Source: Manduca sexta
Taxonomy: Eukaryota > Arthropoda > Insecta > Lepidoptera > Sphingidae
Assembly: GCF_014839805.1 (NCBI RefSeq)
Contig: NC_051118.1
Coordinates: 3,836,391-3,900,390, forward strand
Direction of reading: 5' to 3'
DNA: 64,000 nucleotides
In this document: positions 50,332 through 61,099 of the stretch, in pieces
Position numbering within the stretch: the first letter of the stretch is position 1
Layout of the letters: each line of letters begins with the position of its first letter
Translations under genes and position numbers: made by a program
The notes under the pieces: generated by a model
Databases searched by the model: none
Told to the model about the DNA's origin: nothing
Seen by the model: the letters and a program-made list of their open reading frames with translations, nothing else

Positions 50332-53300
50332 TATTTTTTTTTTTTTGGGGAATGCCATGGTTATCACCGGGGGTACCCCGCTAACGGTGTACAGGCGATC
50401 CCCCGGCTTAGCAACCATGGCATTCCCTGGATATAAGGGTAGTAAAACACAGTGTTGTTTAGATGTGCATGGTATAGATATTGTTTCTTTTGCTGGTGCT
50501 CGCGTGTTTCATCGTTAGATGTGACGCGCGAGCACCTGTGTGGTTGCTCGGCCAGGTCACGTGCTAACGTCTAAGTTGTTTTATTGTGGCTATCTCGATT
50601 GCCATAATGGAAGTTTGTAATGTAGGTGATGAGCTACGTTTGCTGCGTGCACGCGTCCTGGCCGGGCCTTTGACATTATTTATATTGTAGGTGGTACATA
50701 AAAGGGTGTTGATATAATGGTGATTACAGTTGTTATATATATTTACAATCATTGTTATTAATACTAGTCATTAGGTATTCATTGGTAATTTGAGATAATT
50801 TATACATATATTATAATAAACATTTTTTTTTTTCAACAATGTCACATAATTCTATTAAATCCTAGTGGAATAATTATAATCAGCCTATGTTACAATATGT
50901 TATTCTAGTCCTTATTATTCGAAATTATGTCATAATATCTTTGGTATGTTTCAATTGTCTAATGTTGAAACATTGACAGATCAATTTTGTTGTCGTCATA
51001 TCATCGTAATTTGTCGCATGTTACATTTGTTGTAGGGTACGGTAGGGTTGGGTTGTAGGGCGGGTGGCCCGATGGGGGAGGCTTTTAAGTTTGTGTTGTG
51101 AGTTTGACTGTGTGGTTTTAGTGTGTTGTGTTGTGTGTGTGAGTTGTACTCTTTTAGGTTGTTGACTATGGTTTTTAGTAAGGTGTTAAGTGAGCCTATG
51201 CATTCCCTGCTCTCTATAATGCTTGTGAGGTTATGTGGGTCTACCTGTTTGTTGTGGCAGTAGTTTTCATGTTCCCATCTGGCCGCTTCGAACCTTGGGC
51301 ATTTCTTAATGAGGTGTTCAAAGTCCTGCACGACAGCAGGGTTGCAGGGGCATTTATCGTCTGTTATTTTAAATCTATGGAGATACTTTTTGATGTATCC
51401 ATGGCCCGTGAGGAACTGGGCGAGCCCGAAGTTGATTTGGGTTTTCTCGCGTAGTTTGTTGATAGTGTGTATGTTGGGGAGTAGATTTTTTGTGTGTCTG
51501 CCATTTTTTCCGGTTGTGTATTCTTCTTCCCTTGCCGTTTCAAGTTCGCAGTTCTCAGTTTGTTCTTTACGTAACTAATTGGGAATTTGTTATATATGTA
51601 GGGTGTTTTGGCTTTCGTCGCCTGTTTGGCCTCTTCATCTGCTGCTTCATTGCCATGGATTCCCACATGGGCTTTGACCCACACTAGTTGTATTGTTCCT
51701 GTTTTCCTGATGTTAGTGATTGTCTTTTGTATGTTCGTGGCCATGTGGCAGTTGGTGTCGCCATTGGTGATCGTGTCAAGAGCGGATTTGGAGTCAGATA
51801 GCAGTGTTATTCTGCTTGACGTGTGTTTGAACTGGTTGTTATATGCCCATTTGGTTGCTTCGTTAATTGCTACCATTTCAGCCTGAAACACTGAGCACGC
51901 CGGGTCGAGCCTGAATTTTTTCTTTGTGGTTTTCCCTGTGTTGTAGGCTACGAAGGCCGCTCCCACTTTGTTTTCCAGTTTGCTGCCCTCAGTGTATATT
52001 GTTATTATGTCATCTTTGGTTATTTGTTCTATGGTTTCTTGGTCTGTTGCTGTTTTAATTTTAATGTTTGTTCTTAACGCCGGATGAGGTTTTTCATTTA
52101 TTGGTGTCGGTGTTTCTAGGGTGATGTCTCCTGGAAGGTATTTTGTGGTTCGTTCAATAGTTGTAGTTTCTGCTTCGGCTACTGCTTTGATATGAGCGTG
52201 AAGGGGTGTGATTCCTGCAAATGCAATGGCGGCTGTTGCTGATACGGTCCTGAATCCTTTTATGATTTTGATTGCGAAGTTTCTCTGTAGTGATCGTAGT
52301 TGTTTGATTACTTTTTGCAGGAGTGTGGCCTTGCTCCATATTGATGCCGCATATGTGATTATGGGCTGGATTACCTGTTCGTATATGATCTTGACGTTTT
52401 CCGAATGTAGTCCCCATGTGGGTCTGACAAATTTGCATATGTTATTGTAGATTTTTTGTGCTTTCTGTATTGCGTATTGTACGTGCATGGAGAAGGTAAG
52501 TCTGCGGTCGATGATTCCTTCTAGAACTTTAATGTGTTGAGTGGGATTGATGTTATGTCCGACCATTTTGATGATTGCTTTAGCTGATTTGTTGGTGAAG
52601 GCTATGGCTTGTTTCTTTTCAGGGCCAAATTTCAGTTTGACACTGTCCCCACTTGGATATAATGTTGAGTGCTGTGTGGGTTATTTGCTGTAGTTTCTGT
52701 GGATCTCGATGATGGGTTATGAGGAGTATGTCGTCCGCGAATGCCTGGATATGTGTTCCATTCGGGAGTTCGGTGCAGAGTAGCTCGTCTAAAATTATAT
52801 TCCAGAAGAGGGGGCCCAGCACCGATCCTTGTATGCAGCCCCTAGTGTTGGTTTTGGATGCCATTTTGTCTGCATATTTAAGTGTCGCCATCCGTTCTTC
52901 GAGGTAGCTTTGAATAAGTTTGCATGTGTTTTTTGGACATTGATTCTGGCGAAGTTGATTTAAGAGGGCGGGCCACCATGCGTTATCGAAGGCTGCTTTG
53001 ATGTCCAATGATATTTCCATTACTTGCTCCTTTTGGTTCTTTTTCTCCTTTATTATTTCCATGGCGGCGTTTAGGGCCTTGATGGTGGATTTTTGTTCCC
53101 TGAATCCGTATTGGCTGTCGCTGATTGCTTGGTTTGTTTCAAGGTGGTGTGTTTGTCGTCTTGATATTAGTTTCTCCAGCACCTTGCCCCATACGTTAAT
53201 GAGCCCGATGGGTCTGTATGCCGACATTTCTGCATAGTTGGTTTTGCCCGGTTTGGGCAAAACCTTTACTAGTGCAGTTTTCCAGAGCGTCGGAAAGTGT

Positions 53301-53394
53301 GTGAGTTTGAGGCATAGGTTCATCAGGCTGGTGGTTATTTCTGGGTGATAGAGTGCGACTTCTTTGCATATGTCAGATGTGAGGTGGTCAGTGC
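50332..53394 (-). mobile_element. R1-clade LINE with strongest tail hairpins
   Basis: T13 run; hairpin I with perfect 15-base arms GGGAATGCCATGGTT (50348-50362) and AACCATGGCATTCCC (50413-50427) plus inner 7-base arms CCGGGGG/CCCCCGG. Hairpin II GGTGCTCGCGTGT (50495-50507) with ACGCGCGAGCACC (50524-50536). Coding 50996-53394 on minus. The 5' end is truncated inside the GTDHLTSDICK block of RT, followed by a piece of the 102-bp target unit (CTATCTGTGCCGAATGGG at 53402). Confidence 0.8.
50996..53394 (-). pseudogene. R1-clade ORF2: RT, RNase H, CCHC
   Basis: LTHFPTLWKTALVKVLPKPG, YGFREQKSTIKALNAAMEII, ISLDIKAAFDNAWWPALLNQ, RGCIQGSVLGPLFWNIILDE and IQAFADDILLITH give a nearly complete RT. The next frame carries GIIDRRLTFSMHVQYAIQKA and RNase H with YTEGSKLENKVGAAF (first Asp replaced by Glu), LLSDSKSALDT and WVKAHVGIHGNEAADEEAK. 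The last frame is VVQDFEHLIKKCPRFEAARW. Only two or three frame breaks (about 52620 and 51350), so this copy is younger than its neighbours. Confidence 0.82.
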
Positions 53395-53400
53395 CGGATG

Positions 53401-53506
53401 CCTATCTGTGCCGAATGGGTTTGTATTTATTAGGTATTTGATGTGGCTTAAGGGGAATTGGGTGTAGTGATAGGCGCGGTGGGAATGGGCTGCCGCCTTG
53501 GCGGCT
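53401..53506 (-). pseudogene. RNase H scrap joined to target-unit scrap
   Basis: 53401-53424 is a fragment of the 102-bp unit (TATCTGTGCCGAATGGGTTT). It joins, at TTATTAGG, to LINE sequence encoding PAAKAAAHSHRAYHYTQFPL on minus, which stops at the same base as the element ending at 58720. The identical breakpoint in two places points to duplication of a preformed junction. Confidence 0.65.
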
Positions 53507-53608
53507 GGGGTTTGAATATTGGGTATGTGTATCTGTATCGAATGGGTTTGTATATTGGGCAATTGCATTTGTGCAATAGTTAAAAGGTTTTTAGTGTCTG
53601 GGACAGAA
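53507..53608 (+). repeat. 102-bp target unit U1
   Basis: Begins GGGGTTTGAATATTGGGTAT and ends GTGTCTGGGACAGAA. Nearly identical units at 57483-57584 and 58721-58822 and a diverged one from 58823. Contains an internal echo of its own start (TGGGTTTGTATATTGGGC). Confidence 0.9.
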
Positions 53609-53622
53609 GGGGTTTGAATATT
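53609..53622 (+). repeat. Left TSD of LINE 53623-57482
   Basis: GGGGTTTGAATATT, identical to 57483-57496. Confidence 0.92.
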
Positions 53623-56600
53623 TTATTTTCTTGTAACCTCTAACCTAATTAGAGCTTTTATTATTTCTATTTTTTACATTTTTACGCTGTTTTGTTGATT
53701 ATACTATTCCTTTACAGGAAGATACATATACTTAGTTTACATATTATATATTTTATTTATTCCTAATATTTACATCTTTCACTATCTTTTTGCAGAATTC
53801 GATGAATTTATTTCTACTCTCTTTATTTTCTAATATTTTGTGCAAATTATTAACGCTTATTTCTATGTCTGTTTCTGTTTCTAGCTTTGTCCGGCTGTTC
53901 AAATACACCGGGCACTCTGTCAGCAGGTGTGCTATATTCTCATTTTTCGCGGTGTCACAGATGCATGACGGGTTCTCCTTGCATTTAAATCAATGCAAGT
54001 ACTCGGAGAACCCGCCATGCCCCGTGAACGCCTGCGTGATATGTGAGTCCGTTGGGATGTTCTTAATTATGGGGTATGCCTTCACAGCGCTCGGAAAGAA
54101 CAGTTTGGTGGTCGAGGCGGTCTCGCCTTCCCTGTATCTCCCGTCCCATTCCTCGATCGACTCCAGGCGGATCTGCCGTTTGAGGAATGAGACGGGGCAG
54201 CTGTCGTAGTTCGGCCTTGTTTTCAGGTGAAGTGCAGCGTCCTTCGCGAGCTCGTCTGCTCGCTCGTTCCCCTCCAATCCTGCGTGAGCTTTTATCCAGA
54301 ATAGGTTAACTGTTTTATTTTGTTCCTTCATCGTTTTAAGGTGTTTTCTTATGCTCATCGCTAGGGCATGGAGGGAAACACTGTCGGAGACAGTATCCAG
54401 TGCGGCTCGCGAGTCGCGCAGGATACTGCACTTCACTGCCGCGCTTTTGGCCGCCTCTTCGACCGCCCGATGCAGTGCCAGCAACTCCGCCTGGTAGACC
54501 GTACAGGAGGAGTCAAGCCTTAGTTTCTTTGTTTTAGTCTCGGCGGCGTTTTCCCACACAGAGAACGCCGCTCCGACTTTGTCTTCTATCTTGCTACCAT
54601 CTGTGTATATGGTGAGTCCTTGGTCGGTTATGGCTTGACTCACTTCTGCACGGTCCGCCAGGCATCGATATGCAATCGTGCATCTCTGCGCCGGATGCTC
54701 GAGCTCTCCGAAAGTCACAGGCCGTTCCACTTCCCGATCTCCCACCACTCGCTGAGAGAAGCCCCTCTTAATTTCGTACAGGGAGGCGTTTTCCCTTGCA
54801 CGAATATCGAGGGGCAAGATCCCAGCGAGTAGTAGGGCCGAGTTTAGCGAAACGGTCCTGTAGGCCCTCGTGAGCTTTTGTGCGAATCCTCTTTGGACGA
54901 CAGCGAGCTGCTTCCTCACGCCGAGTTTTCGTGAGGCCGGGGCCCATACACTAGCACCGTACAGGACTATCGGTTCTACCACCGCCGTGTACAGTAGTTG
55001 TATGATTTCTGGCCCCAGTCCCCACTGCGACCTCGCCGCCCGGGATAGTTGATTGTATAAGGCTACTGCTTTTTTGCAAACCTCGGCGATGTGAGCATTG
55101 AAGGTCAGCCCGCTGTCGATCGTGACACCCAGAATTTTTATTTCTTTTTCCAGGCCAATGTTAACTCCTCCCATATGGAGGATCGGGGAGTCGTATTTAA
55201 GCTTTCGTGTTATTACCATGGCTTTCGTTTTATGGGGCGCAAACTTTAGTTTGTTACGGACTCCCCAATCCCTCACGTAGGCCAGCGTTTCATTGGCCTT
55301 TTCTTGTATTTTTCCGACGTCGTGCCCATCGAATGCGAGCACTACGTCATCGGCGAAGGCTTGGCAATGGCTGTCTCGTCTGTCCAGTTCATACAGTAGC
55401 GGGTCGAGAAGAAGATTCCAGAACGTCGGGCCTCCAATGGATCCTTGGACGCAGCCCTTTGAGCCCATTTTTCGAACTCTTCGCCCGAGTATCTTACTTT
55501 AACCCTCCTACTCTGGAGGTAGCTGTCCACGATTCTCCGGATGTTCACGGGACACCCTTCCTCCGCCAGTCTGACTCTGATCGCCGGCCACCAGGCGCTG
55601 TCGAAGGCTCCCTCTATGTCCAAAGAGATGATGACAACGATCTATTTTTCTTCTAACTTTTCTCTTATAAACTTCATCAGGACATAGAGGGAGTCCTCAG
55701 TGCTCCTCTGGGGCATAAAGCCAAACTGGCGGGGGTGTGTCTTGGGGTGCAGATGCCACCTCACTCGACCCACTATCATTTTCTCCAGGATTTTACCCAT
55801 CACGGGCAACAGGCCTATCGGTCTATACGATTTGACTTGCGTATAGTCCTCCTTGGCTGGTTTTCGGAGGACTATGACCGTCGCCTCCTTCCAGGTCGTC
55901 GGAAAGTGGCCCAATTCGAGACACTTGTTGGCCAGTGCTAGGTAAAATCCTGGGTACTTATGTATGGCCTGTTTACAGACGTCGGCGGTTAGTCCATCTG
56001 CCCCCGGGGCTTTTTTGGGATTGAAACTGTTTACAGCCGCTAAGAGCTCGTGCAACGTAAACGGCGGGTCGTGGACCTCTCCATCGACTGCGTCATTCAC
56101 GCTCGCGGCTGTCTCCCTCGTTTGCTGGTGGTCTGCGTTGTCATCTTCTAGGGTTGTGATCCCCGGGGTAGAACGTCTCCGCCAACAGCTTTGCGGATTC
56201 TTCTGCGTCAAGAGTTCTTCCTTCACTCGTGAGTGGCAGGTCTTCGTGCTTCTTGGACACCTTTCCTATGACTCGGCACACTCCATCCCAGACGGTCTCC
56301 CTGTCTTGTTTCTGGCAGAACTCTTTCCAGCTAGCTATTTGTGCCTTTTTAGCCTCACTCTCGTACGTTTCTTTCGCTTTTAGGTACTCATCGACGACCT
56401 TCGCTCTTCGAATCGGCGCTGCACATCGGATTCTTCTTTTCTTCGTGGCGACTTCATGCTTCATCTTGGCGAGTTCCTCAGACCACCACGGTAAGTTCAT
56501 GTTGTTTTTTATTTTTATTAGGGGTATAGTTTTATTACATGTTTCTGTTACATTTTCCATATACTTTTCTACTGTTTGGTCTAAATTTATTTTGTTACTA

Positions 56601-57482
56601 ATGTTGTTTACTTCTGATTCTGTTAAATTATTTTGTTGCATTGAATTTTCTAGATTTTCTTCAAAACGTCTACAATTTGCTTTTTTAGTGTTGTATTTAC
56701 GCGTTGTGTTTGACTTTTCTCTAGTATATTTTCCTTTACTCCTGTTGATTTTAAAAGTAATTGCATTGTGGTCAGAGCCCGCCATAGAATCGTCGACTTT
56801 CCAATCACTCACGAGATCTAGGATATCTTCGGTGCAAGCCGTGATGTCGATATGACTGGTGAGAATTCTTCCGCCTCTCACCGTTTCGAACGTCGGAGCT
56901 TCGCCGTCGTTGAGCACCTGAAGTCCGTTTTCCCCCAGCATCCCTGCCGTTTCTTCGCCTCTGCTGTCAGTGCTCTCGTTGCCCCACCACATGCTCTTCG
57001 CATTGGTGTCGCCCCCTATGAGGATTTGACGGGGTCCCAGTTTATCGACTATATCCCCCAGCTGTTCGAGATACGGTCCTATGGGTTTATCCGGCTCAAA
57101 GTAGAATGAGATGAACACTATTTCCCGGATTCCGGTTTGAATCTTGACCACTACGATGTTGGTCGTGGTCAGGGATGGGCATTGGGTCACCGTCAGTTTA
57201 TCGTTGAGCACCGCAACAGCGGCTTTGACGACTGCCCCCTGCCGGTTGTCCCCTTGGTAGATCCTCACCCCCCTGTGGTCCCTCACTCTACCTTGGCCGC
57301 CCACATATGGCTCTTGGATTAGCGCGATGTCGAAACCCCTCGCTTTGGCCTCCAGCAGAAGTTCAACCGTTGCCAGCTGTTTCCTCTGCAGGTTGGCCTG
57401 GGCGACGCATATCGGTCCCGCGCGTATCTGTCGTTCTATCTGTTGTGAGTTCCTCGGATCAACCTTAGCAATACGCTACTAC
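53623..57482 (-). mobile_element. R1-clade LINE with near-complete ORF2 and 14-bp TSD
   Basis: Bounded by perfect GGGGTTTGAATATT copies. The 3' region (53623-53985) is T-rich on plus and lacks the two-hairpin tail, so this is a different family from the structured-tail elements, but it uses the same target. Coding runs from 57470 down to 53990, and starts at the beginning of the endonuclease, so ORF1 is lost by 5' truncation. Its family also occurs at 43240-43998. Confidence 0.9.
53990..57470 (-). pseudogene. R1-clade ORF2: EN, RT, RNase H, CCHC
   Basis: From the top: AQANLQRKQLATVELLLEAK and FDIALIQEPYVGGQGR (catalytic Glu), ILIGGDTNAKSMWWG, AGSDHNAITFKINRS (endonuclease). RT: KKAPGADGLTADVC, ATVIVLRKPAKEDYTQVKSY, MDIEGAFDSAWWPA, GCVQGSIGGPTFWNLLLDPL and CQAFADDVVLAFD. 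Thumb LGVTIDSGLTFNAHIAEVCK. RNase H: YTDGSKIEDKVGAAFSVW, ILRDSRAALDT and WIKAHAGLEGNERADELAK. C-terminal TGHGGFSEYLH. Three frames with breaks near 56200, 55630-55480 and 53985. The endonuclease nicks the target and RT primes there. Most catalytic residues are intact; frameshifts disable it. Confidence 0.87.
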
Positions 57483-57584
57483 GGGGTTTGAATATTGGGT
57501 ATGTGTATCTGTGTCGAATGGGTTTGTATATTGGGCAATTGCATTTGTGCAATAGTTAAAAGGTTTTTAGTGTCTGGGACAGAA
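57483..57584 (+). repeat. 102-bp target unit U2 (starts with right TSD)
   Basis: Same length and sequence as U1 apart from one or two bases (GTATCTGTGTCG versus GTATCTGTATCG). Its first 14 bases duplicate 53609-53622. Confidence 0.9.
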
Positions 57585-57598
57585 GGGGTTTAAATATT
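57585..57598 (+). repeat. Left TSD of LINE 57599-58720
   Basis: GGGGTTTAAATATT, carrying A instead of G at position 8, exactly as in 58721-58734. Confidence 0.92.
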
Positions 57599-58720
57599 TT
57601 TTTTTTTTTGAAGTCCGTGTCTGCAGTCAACACCGGGAGAATCCTGCGAGTGGGATACTGGATCCTCCCGGCTTAACGACTGTAGGGGCCTAAGAAAAAT
57701 GGGGGGAGAGTGGGGGGGGGGGAAGGATTAGGGAAGGGAGGAGATGTGGATTTGTTCGCACTATTCCGGTGGCGAGGCTTTGTTGGTATGGTGTGTATAT
57801 TATTGTGTGTCACAATTTAATTGTGGTTTCTAATGATTGTTATTGCTCGCTGTTATAAGCCGCCAGAATAGTGCGAAGTTGATGTTCACAGTTTACATGT
57901 TCGGGTGCTATTAAATATGTAGTTTGTTACAGATTTCCCTGGTGCCGCATTGAGAAGTTTGCGTAAAGGAGGTGACTGTGAGCATCAAGTAATTATAAGT
58001 TTGGTTTACAATTAGGGACTACATAATTACAATGGTGAGAAGTATTACATTATTTACGTGCGGGTTACAAGGAGTTATGTACTGTATTTACATTTTTACA
58101 TTAGCTTATATCTAGGAGCGTAAGAGCATTGTTATTATTATTATTATTATTTTTTAAATATATATTTATATGTTTATACAAATTAGCTGTTTACACTGAT
58201 TGAAGGTGGTGAATGTGGTTGTGTAGTGTTATAGTCCTTGAGTTCTGTCACCACATCGTGCACAAGTTTACTGTAAGATTCTAGGCACTTCTTGTTGTTC
58301 AGAAGGCTCATTAGTGTATATGGCTCGATGTCGAGGTGGTGGCACAACTCTTCGTGATTGTGTCTGGTGCGAGAGAAGCGTGGGCACTGTTGGAGGAGGT
58401 GGTCAAAGGATTGAACAGTTTTGTCATTGCATGGACATCGATCCGTTGGGGAAATTTTGAAACGATGGAGGTACTTACGGCAATAGCCGTGGCCTGTCAG
58501 CACTTGGGTCCATGAGAAGTCAAGTTCGATGCTGTCTCTAAGTTTATTAATGGCGTCGAGGTTGGGCAGTAGTTTCTTTGTGTGCTGAGCTGTTTCACTG
58601 GATATGTAAATTTCATTACTATTGAGGTAATTCTCTTTTCTTATTAGGTATTTATTGCGACTTAAGGGGAATTGGGTGTATTGATAGGCGCGGTGGGAAT
58701 GGGCTGCCGCCTTGGCGGCT
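57599..58720 (-). mobile_element. 5'-truncated R1-clade LINE with structured tail and TSD
   Basis: Poly-T; hairpin I CTGCAGTC (57621-57628) with GACTGTAG (57678-57685) and inner arms 57633-57644/57660-57671. A G-rich spacer. Hairpin II with 19-base arms 57755-57773 and 57859-57877 containing G-U pairs. Coding 58183 to 58720 only: PAAKAAAHSHRAYQYTQFPL, then QVLTGHGYCRKYLHRFKISP and DRCPCNDKTVQSFDHLLQQC. A (ATT)n microsatellite at 58130-58155. Both 14-bp duplications carry the same A variant, proving that they arose from one site. Confidence 0.9.
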
Positions 58721-58822
58721 GGGGTTTAAATATTGGGTATGTGTATCTGTGTCGAATGGGTTTGTATATTGGGCAATTGCATTTGTGCAATAGTTAAAAG
58801 GTTTTTAGTGTCTGGCACAGAA
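58721..58822 (+). repeat. 102-bp target unit U3
   Basis: Starts with the right duplication GGGGTTTAAATATT and otherwise matches U1 and U2 (GTCTGGCACAGAA at the end instead of GTCTGGGACAGAA). Confidence 0.9.
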
Positions 58823-58920
58823 GGGGTTTGAATATTAGATATGTGTATCTGTGCCGAATGGGTTTGTATATTGCGCGATTGAATTTGTGAAATTTTGTAT
58901 AACATAATGGCTGTTGTTCA
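58823..58920 (+). repeat. 102-bp target unit U4, diverged
   Basis: Starts GGGGTTTGAATATTAGATAT, contains TGTATCTGTGCCGAATGGG and TTTGTATATTGCGCGATTGA, then diverges. It directly follows U3 without an insertion, showing that the units are arranged in tandem. Confidence 0.75.
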
Positions 58921-59249
58921 GATGGTATCCGTCTTGACATATTCGAGTCGTTATCAATGTAGTAAAAATAGGTAGTATCAAAAGAAGAAACATAGCTGAA
59001 ATAAAAAAAAAGAAAACAAAAAACAAAAAAAAATTGGCCGGCTATAATTATTCAATACTTAAAGTTGAGCTTGAGTTATAATGTTTGTTATTTGAAGTTT
59101 AACAAAGGATGCTTTTTATTTAGACGTATACAACTTTAAAATTTAATTAATCATGGAAAAATCGCGTTATTTCTCTTAATATTGGCTCTATTTAAAAGAC
59201 ATTTCCTTACCACTAGTGTTAAAGTACTTTTTTTTCGGGCACATGAGCA
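58921..59249. other. Spacer, nothing recognised
   Basis: AT-rich DNA with an A-rich run near 59000; no gene seen. Confidence 0.4.
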
Positions 59250-59830
59250 TCATGGCTGGCTCGCATGAAGCGCAATCGAAAAGTCCAATTTTCGATGACT
59301 TAATCGGGCAACTGAGGTCGTATGTATAACTGCAATACTGTGGTGAATGTTGGTTTCTAAGTGATGGAACGCCTGTGTTTTATTAACGAAGACTAATGAT
59401 TTCACATATCCCCGAAGAAAATATACTAAAGGAGTGAGATCACAAGATCGTGGAGGCCAGTTTACCGGTTCATCACGTGAAATTATGCGTCCGTCGAATG
59501 TTTCCCGCAATAAATTAATAGTGTCGCGCGCCATGTAGCATGTTGCACCATCTTGTTAAAACTAAAGTTCAGGCACGATCTTTTTGTGAAATCTTCCACA
59601 AAGTCGATGTGCACAGTTCTAATTGCTGTGCACGTTGTTGAATTGACTGCTTCGGGTCTTCGGCGACACTACGCTCCACAACCGCATCATTTCTTTTGTG
59701 CAAACTGTATAGCGCTTTTGTGAGTGGGTATTACCAATAAGAGTGTGCCTAGAGCTAAAACGATATGCTTTTCCGAAGAATTTGTTCGGATGGACGATTA
59801 TATCGACCGTAAAATAGACTGAGCGCACGG
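59250..59830 (-). pseudogene. Mariner-like transposase with internal deletion
   Basis: The N-terminal piece (about 59690-59590) reads VAEDPKQSIQQRAQQLELCT, a helix-turn-helix region. The C-terminal piece (59534-59250) reads ARDTINLLRETFDGRIISRD, NWPPRSCDLTPLVYFLRGYV and a trailing helical part. The conserved PRSCDLTPLDYFLW motif has Val in place of its catalytic Asp. The middle, including the first catalytic Asp, is missing. Confidence 0.7.
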
Positions 59831-60229
59831 TAAGAATGGTGAACTGATCTATTATTTTGAAAATAAATTTACATAGTTTGCAACTGTTGTTTTGGCGTAA
59901 GTCTATTTATCATTTTATTATTTTATTTTAGTTTATCATGAAAACGTATTAATCGCAAGTCATCTGTTTATTCTCAAAAAACAATCCCTAGCCATTAGTT
60001 TAACCTCTGTATTTTTAAACACTCGTTGCATACTGGACTTCAGAGTTTATTTAATTTCTATGAATTATTATAAGAATATATTAACCTTAATTTTTTTTTT
60101 CTTCCAAATATTCAACACCAGAAAACTGCTCTTTTTCATTGCTTAGTTGTGAAGGACCTGCAATCTCTTCGGATTCTGAGTCAGTTGAATCATCAGTGCT
60201 GACGGAGACATTTAAATTAATATCAGCTG
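59831..60229. other. Spacer, nothing recognised
   Basis: AT-rich; the minus strand near 60110-60230 has a short acidic, serine-rich frame that could be the C-terminal tail of the next transposase. Confidence 0.35.
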
Positions 60230-60700
60230 ATCCATGGTCTCATACATTATTTGACCTCTCTCATAGTATTCTTTTTCTATTTTTATAACATGTTCACAAT
60301 GTTTCCAGTCCTCTGCAGTGATGCTCGTGAATACCTCTTTAGCTAGAGGTTTAATGTCAGCTGCACCGACATTTCACGTAGCAATTTTTTGTTTCGCCTG
60401 AGTCCAAATGAATTCAGTAGGATTCAGTTCCCAGAGGTAAGGAGTAAGCCTTACCATTTTGTGCCCATGATCTCCAAGTTGGTCGATTTCATAGATAGGA
60501 TCCTATTTATGTCCCTTCACTAGCATCACGGTCATATTGTCTTACACAAGTAATGTCATGGACTGCCAACATTTCTTCATTTAGTAGGACGAGGGAATGT
60601 AACTTTCATCAAGGTATACAAATATATATTTTTTTGAGTTGCTGTTTACCATTGTAGTTTTTAAATACTTTTCCCACTTCGTCGCAATTTGAGGTTTTTC
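60230..60700 (-). pseudogene. Sailor-like ITm transposase, internally deleted
   Basis: Reads IATKWEKYLKTTMVN, YIFVYLDESYIPSSY (first catalytic Asp in the YLDE motif), then after a gap PIYEIDQLGDHGHKMVRLTP, YLWELNPTEFIWTQAKQKIA (catalytic Glu) and ITAEDWKHCEHVIKIEKEYY. The C-terminal block is like RLPPYHCQYNAIELIWAQIK of the intact DD82E protein at 21.8 kb. The second Asp region is deleted and stops are present. Confidence 0.65.
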
Positions 60701-61099
60701 AATTTAAGCAGTTCTATTGGACTAACAGTTTTTAAAAGATGTGGGCTCTCTTCTCACAATATAAAAGAAATGAACTTTTTGTCGTATTGCACACAAATCT
60801 TCCAGTTGTTATCTTTAACTGTTTTCCCAAGAGTTTTAAATGTATTATTGGTAGAACCTGTAAGAAAAATAGATTTTAATTTTAATAAAAATACAATGAA
60901 GTATTTACCAGTCACGTCTACTTTTTTATATACATACTCCTTGATGCGGAGATCCTGATGCACACAATTGTATCTACTACGAAAACTAAACTGTTCCGGA
61001 GGGAGCAGATAGTGAAGGTGGGCTACTAATTATAGCGCTTTATTTTTCGAGACTTATATATAACAAGTTAATAAAAAAACTTATTTTAATATTTTATTA
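60701..61099. other. Spacer with unassigned open frames
   Basis: A 69-codon minus frame (60754-60963) is lysine/isoleucine-rich and unassigned; it might be a non-conserved N-terminal part of the neighbouring transposase. Confidence 0.3.

Noticed and set aside
55207..55656. 149-residue plus-strand open frame
   Set aside because: Antisense shadow of the R1 RT; no independent features.
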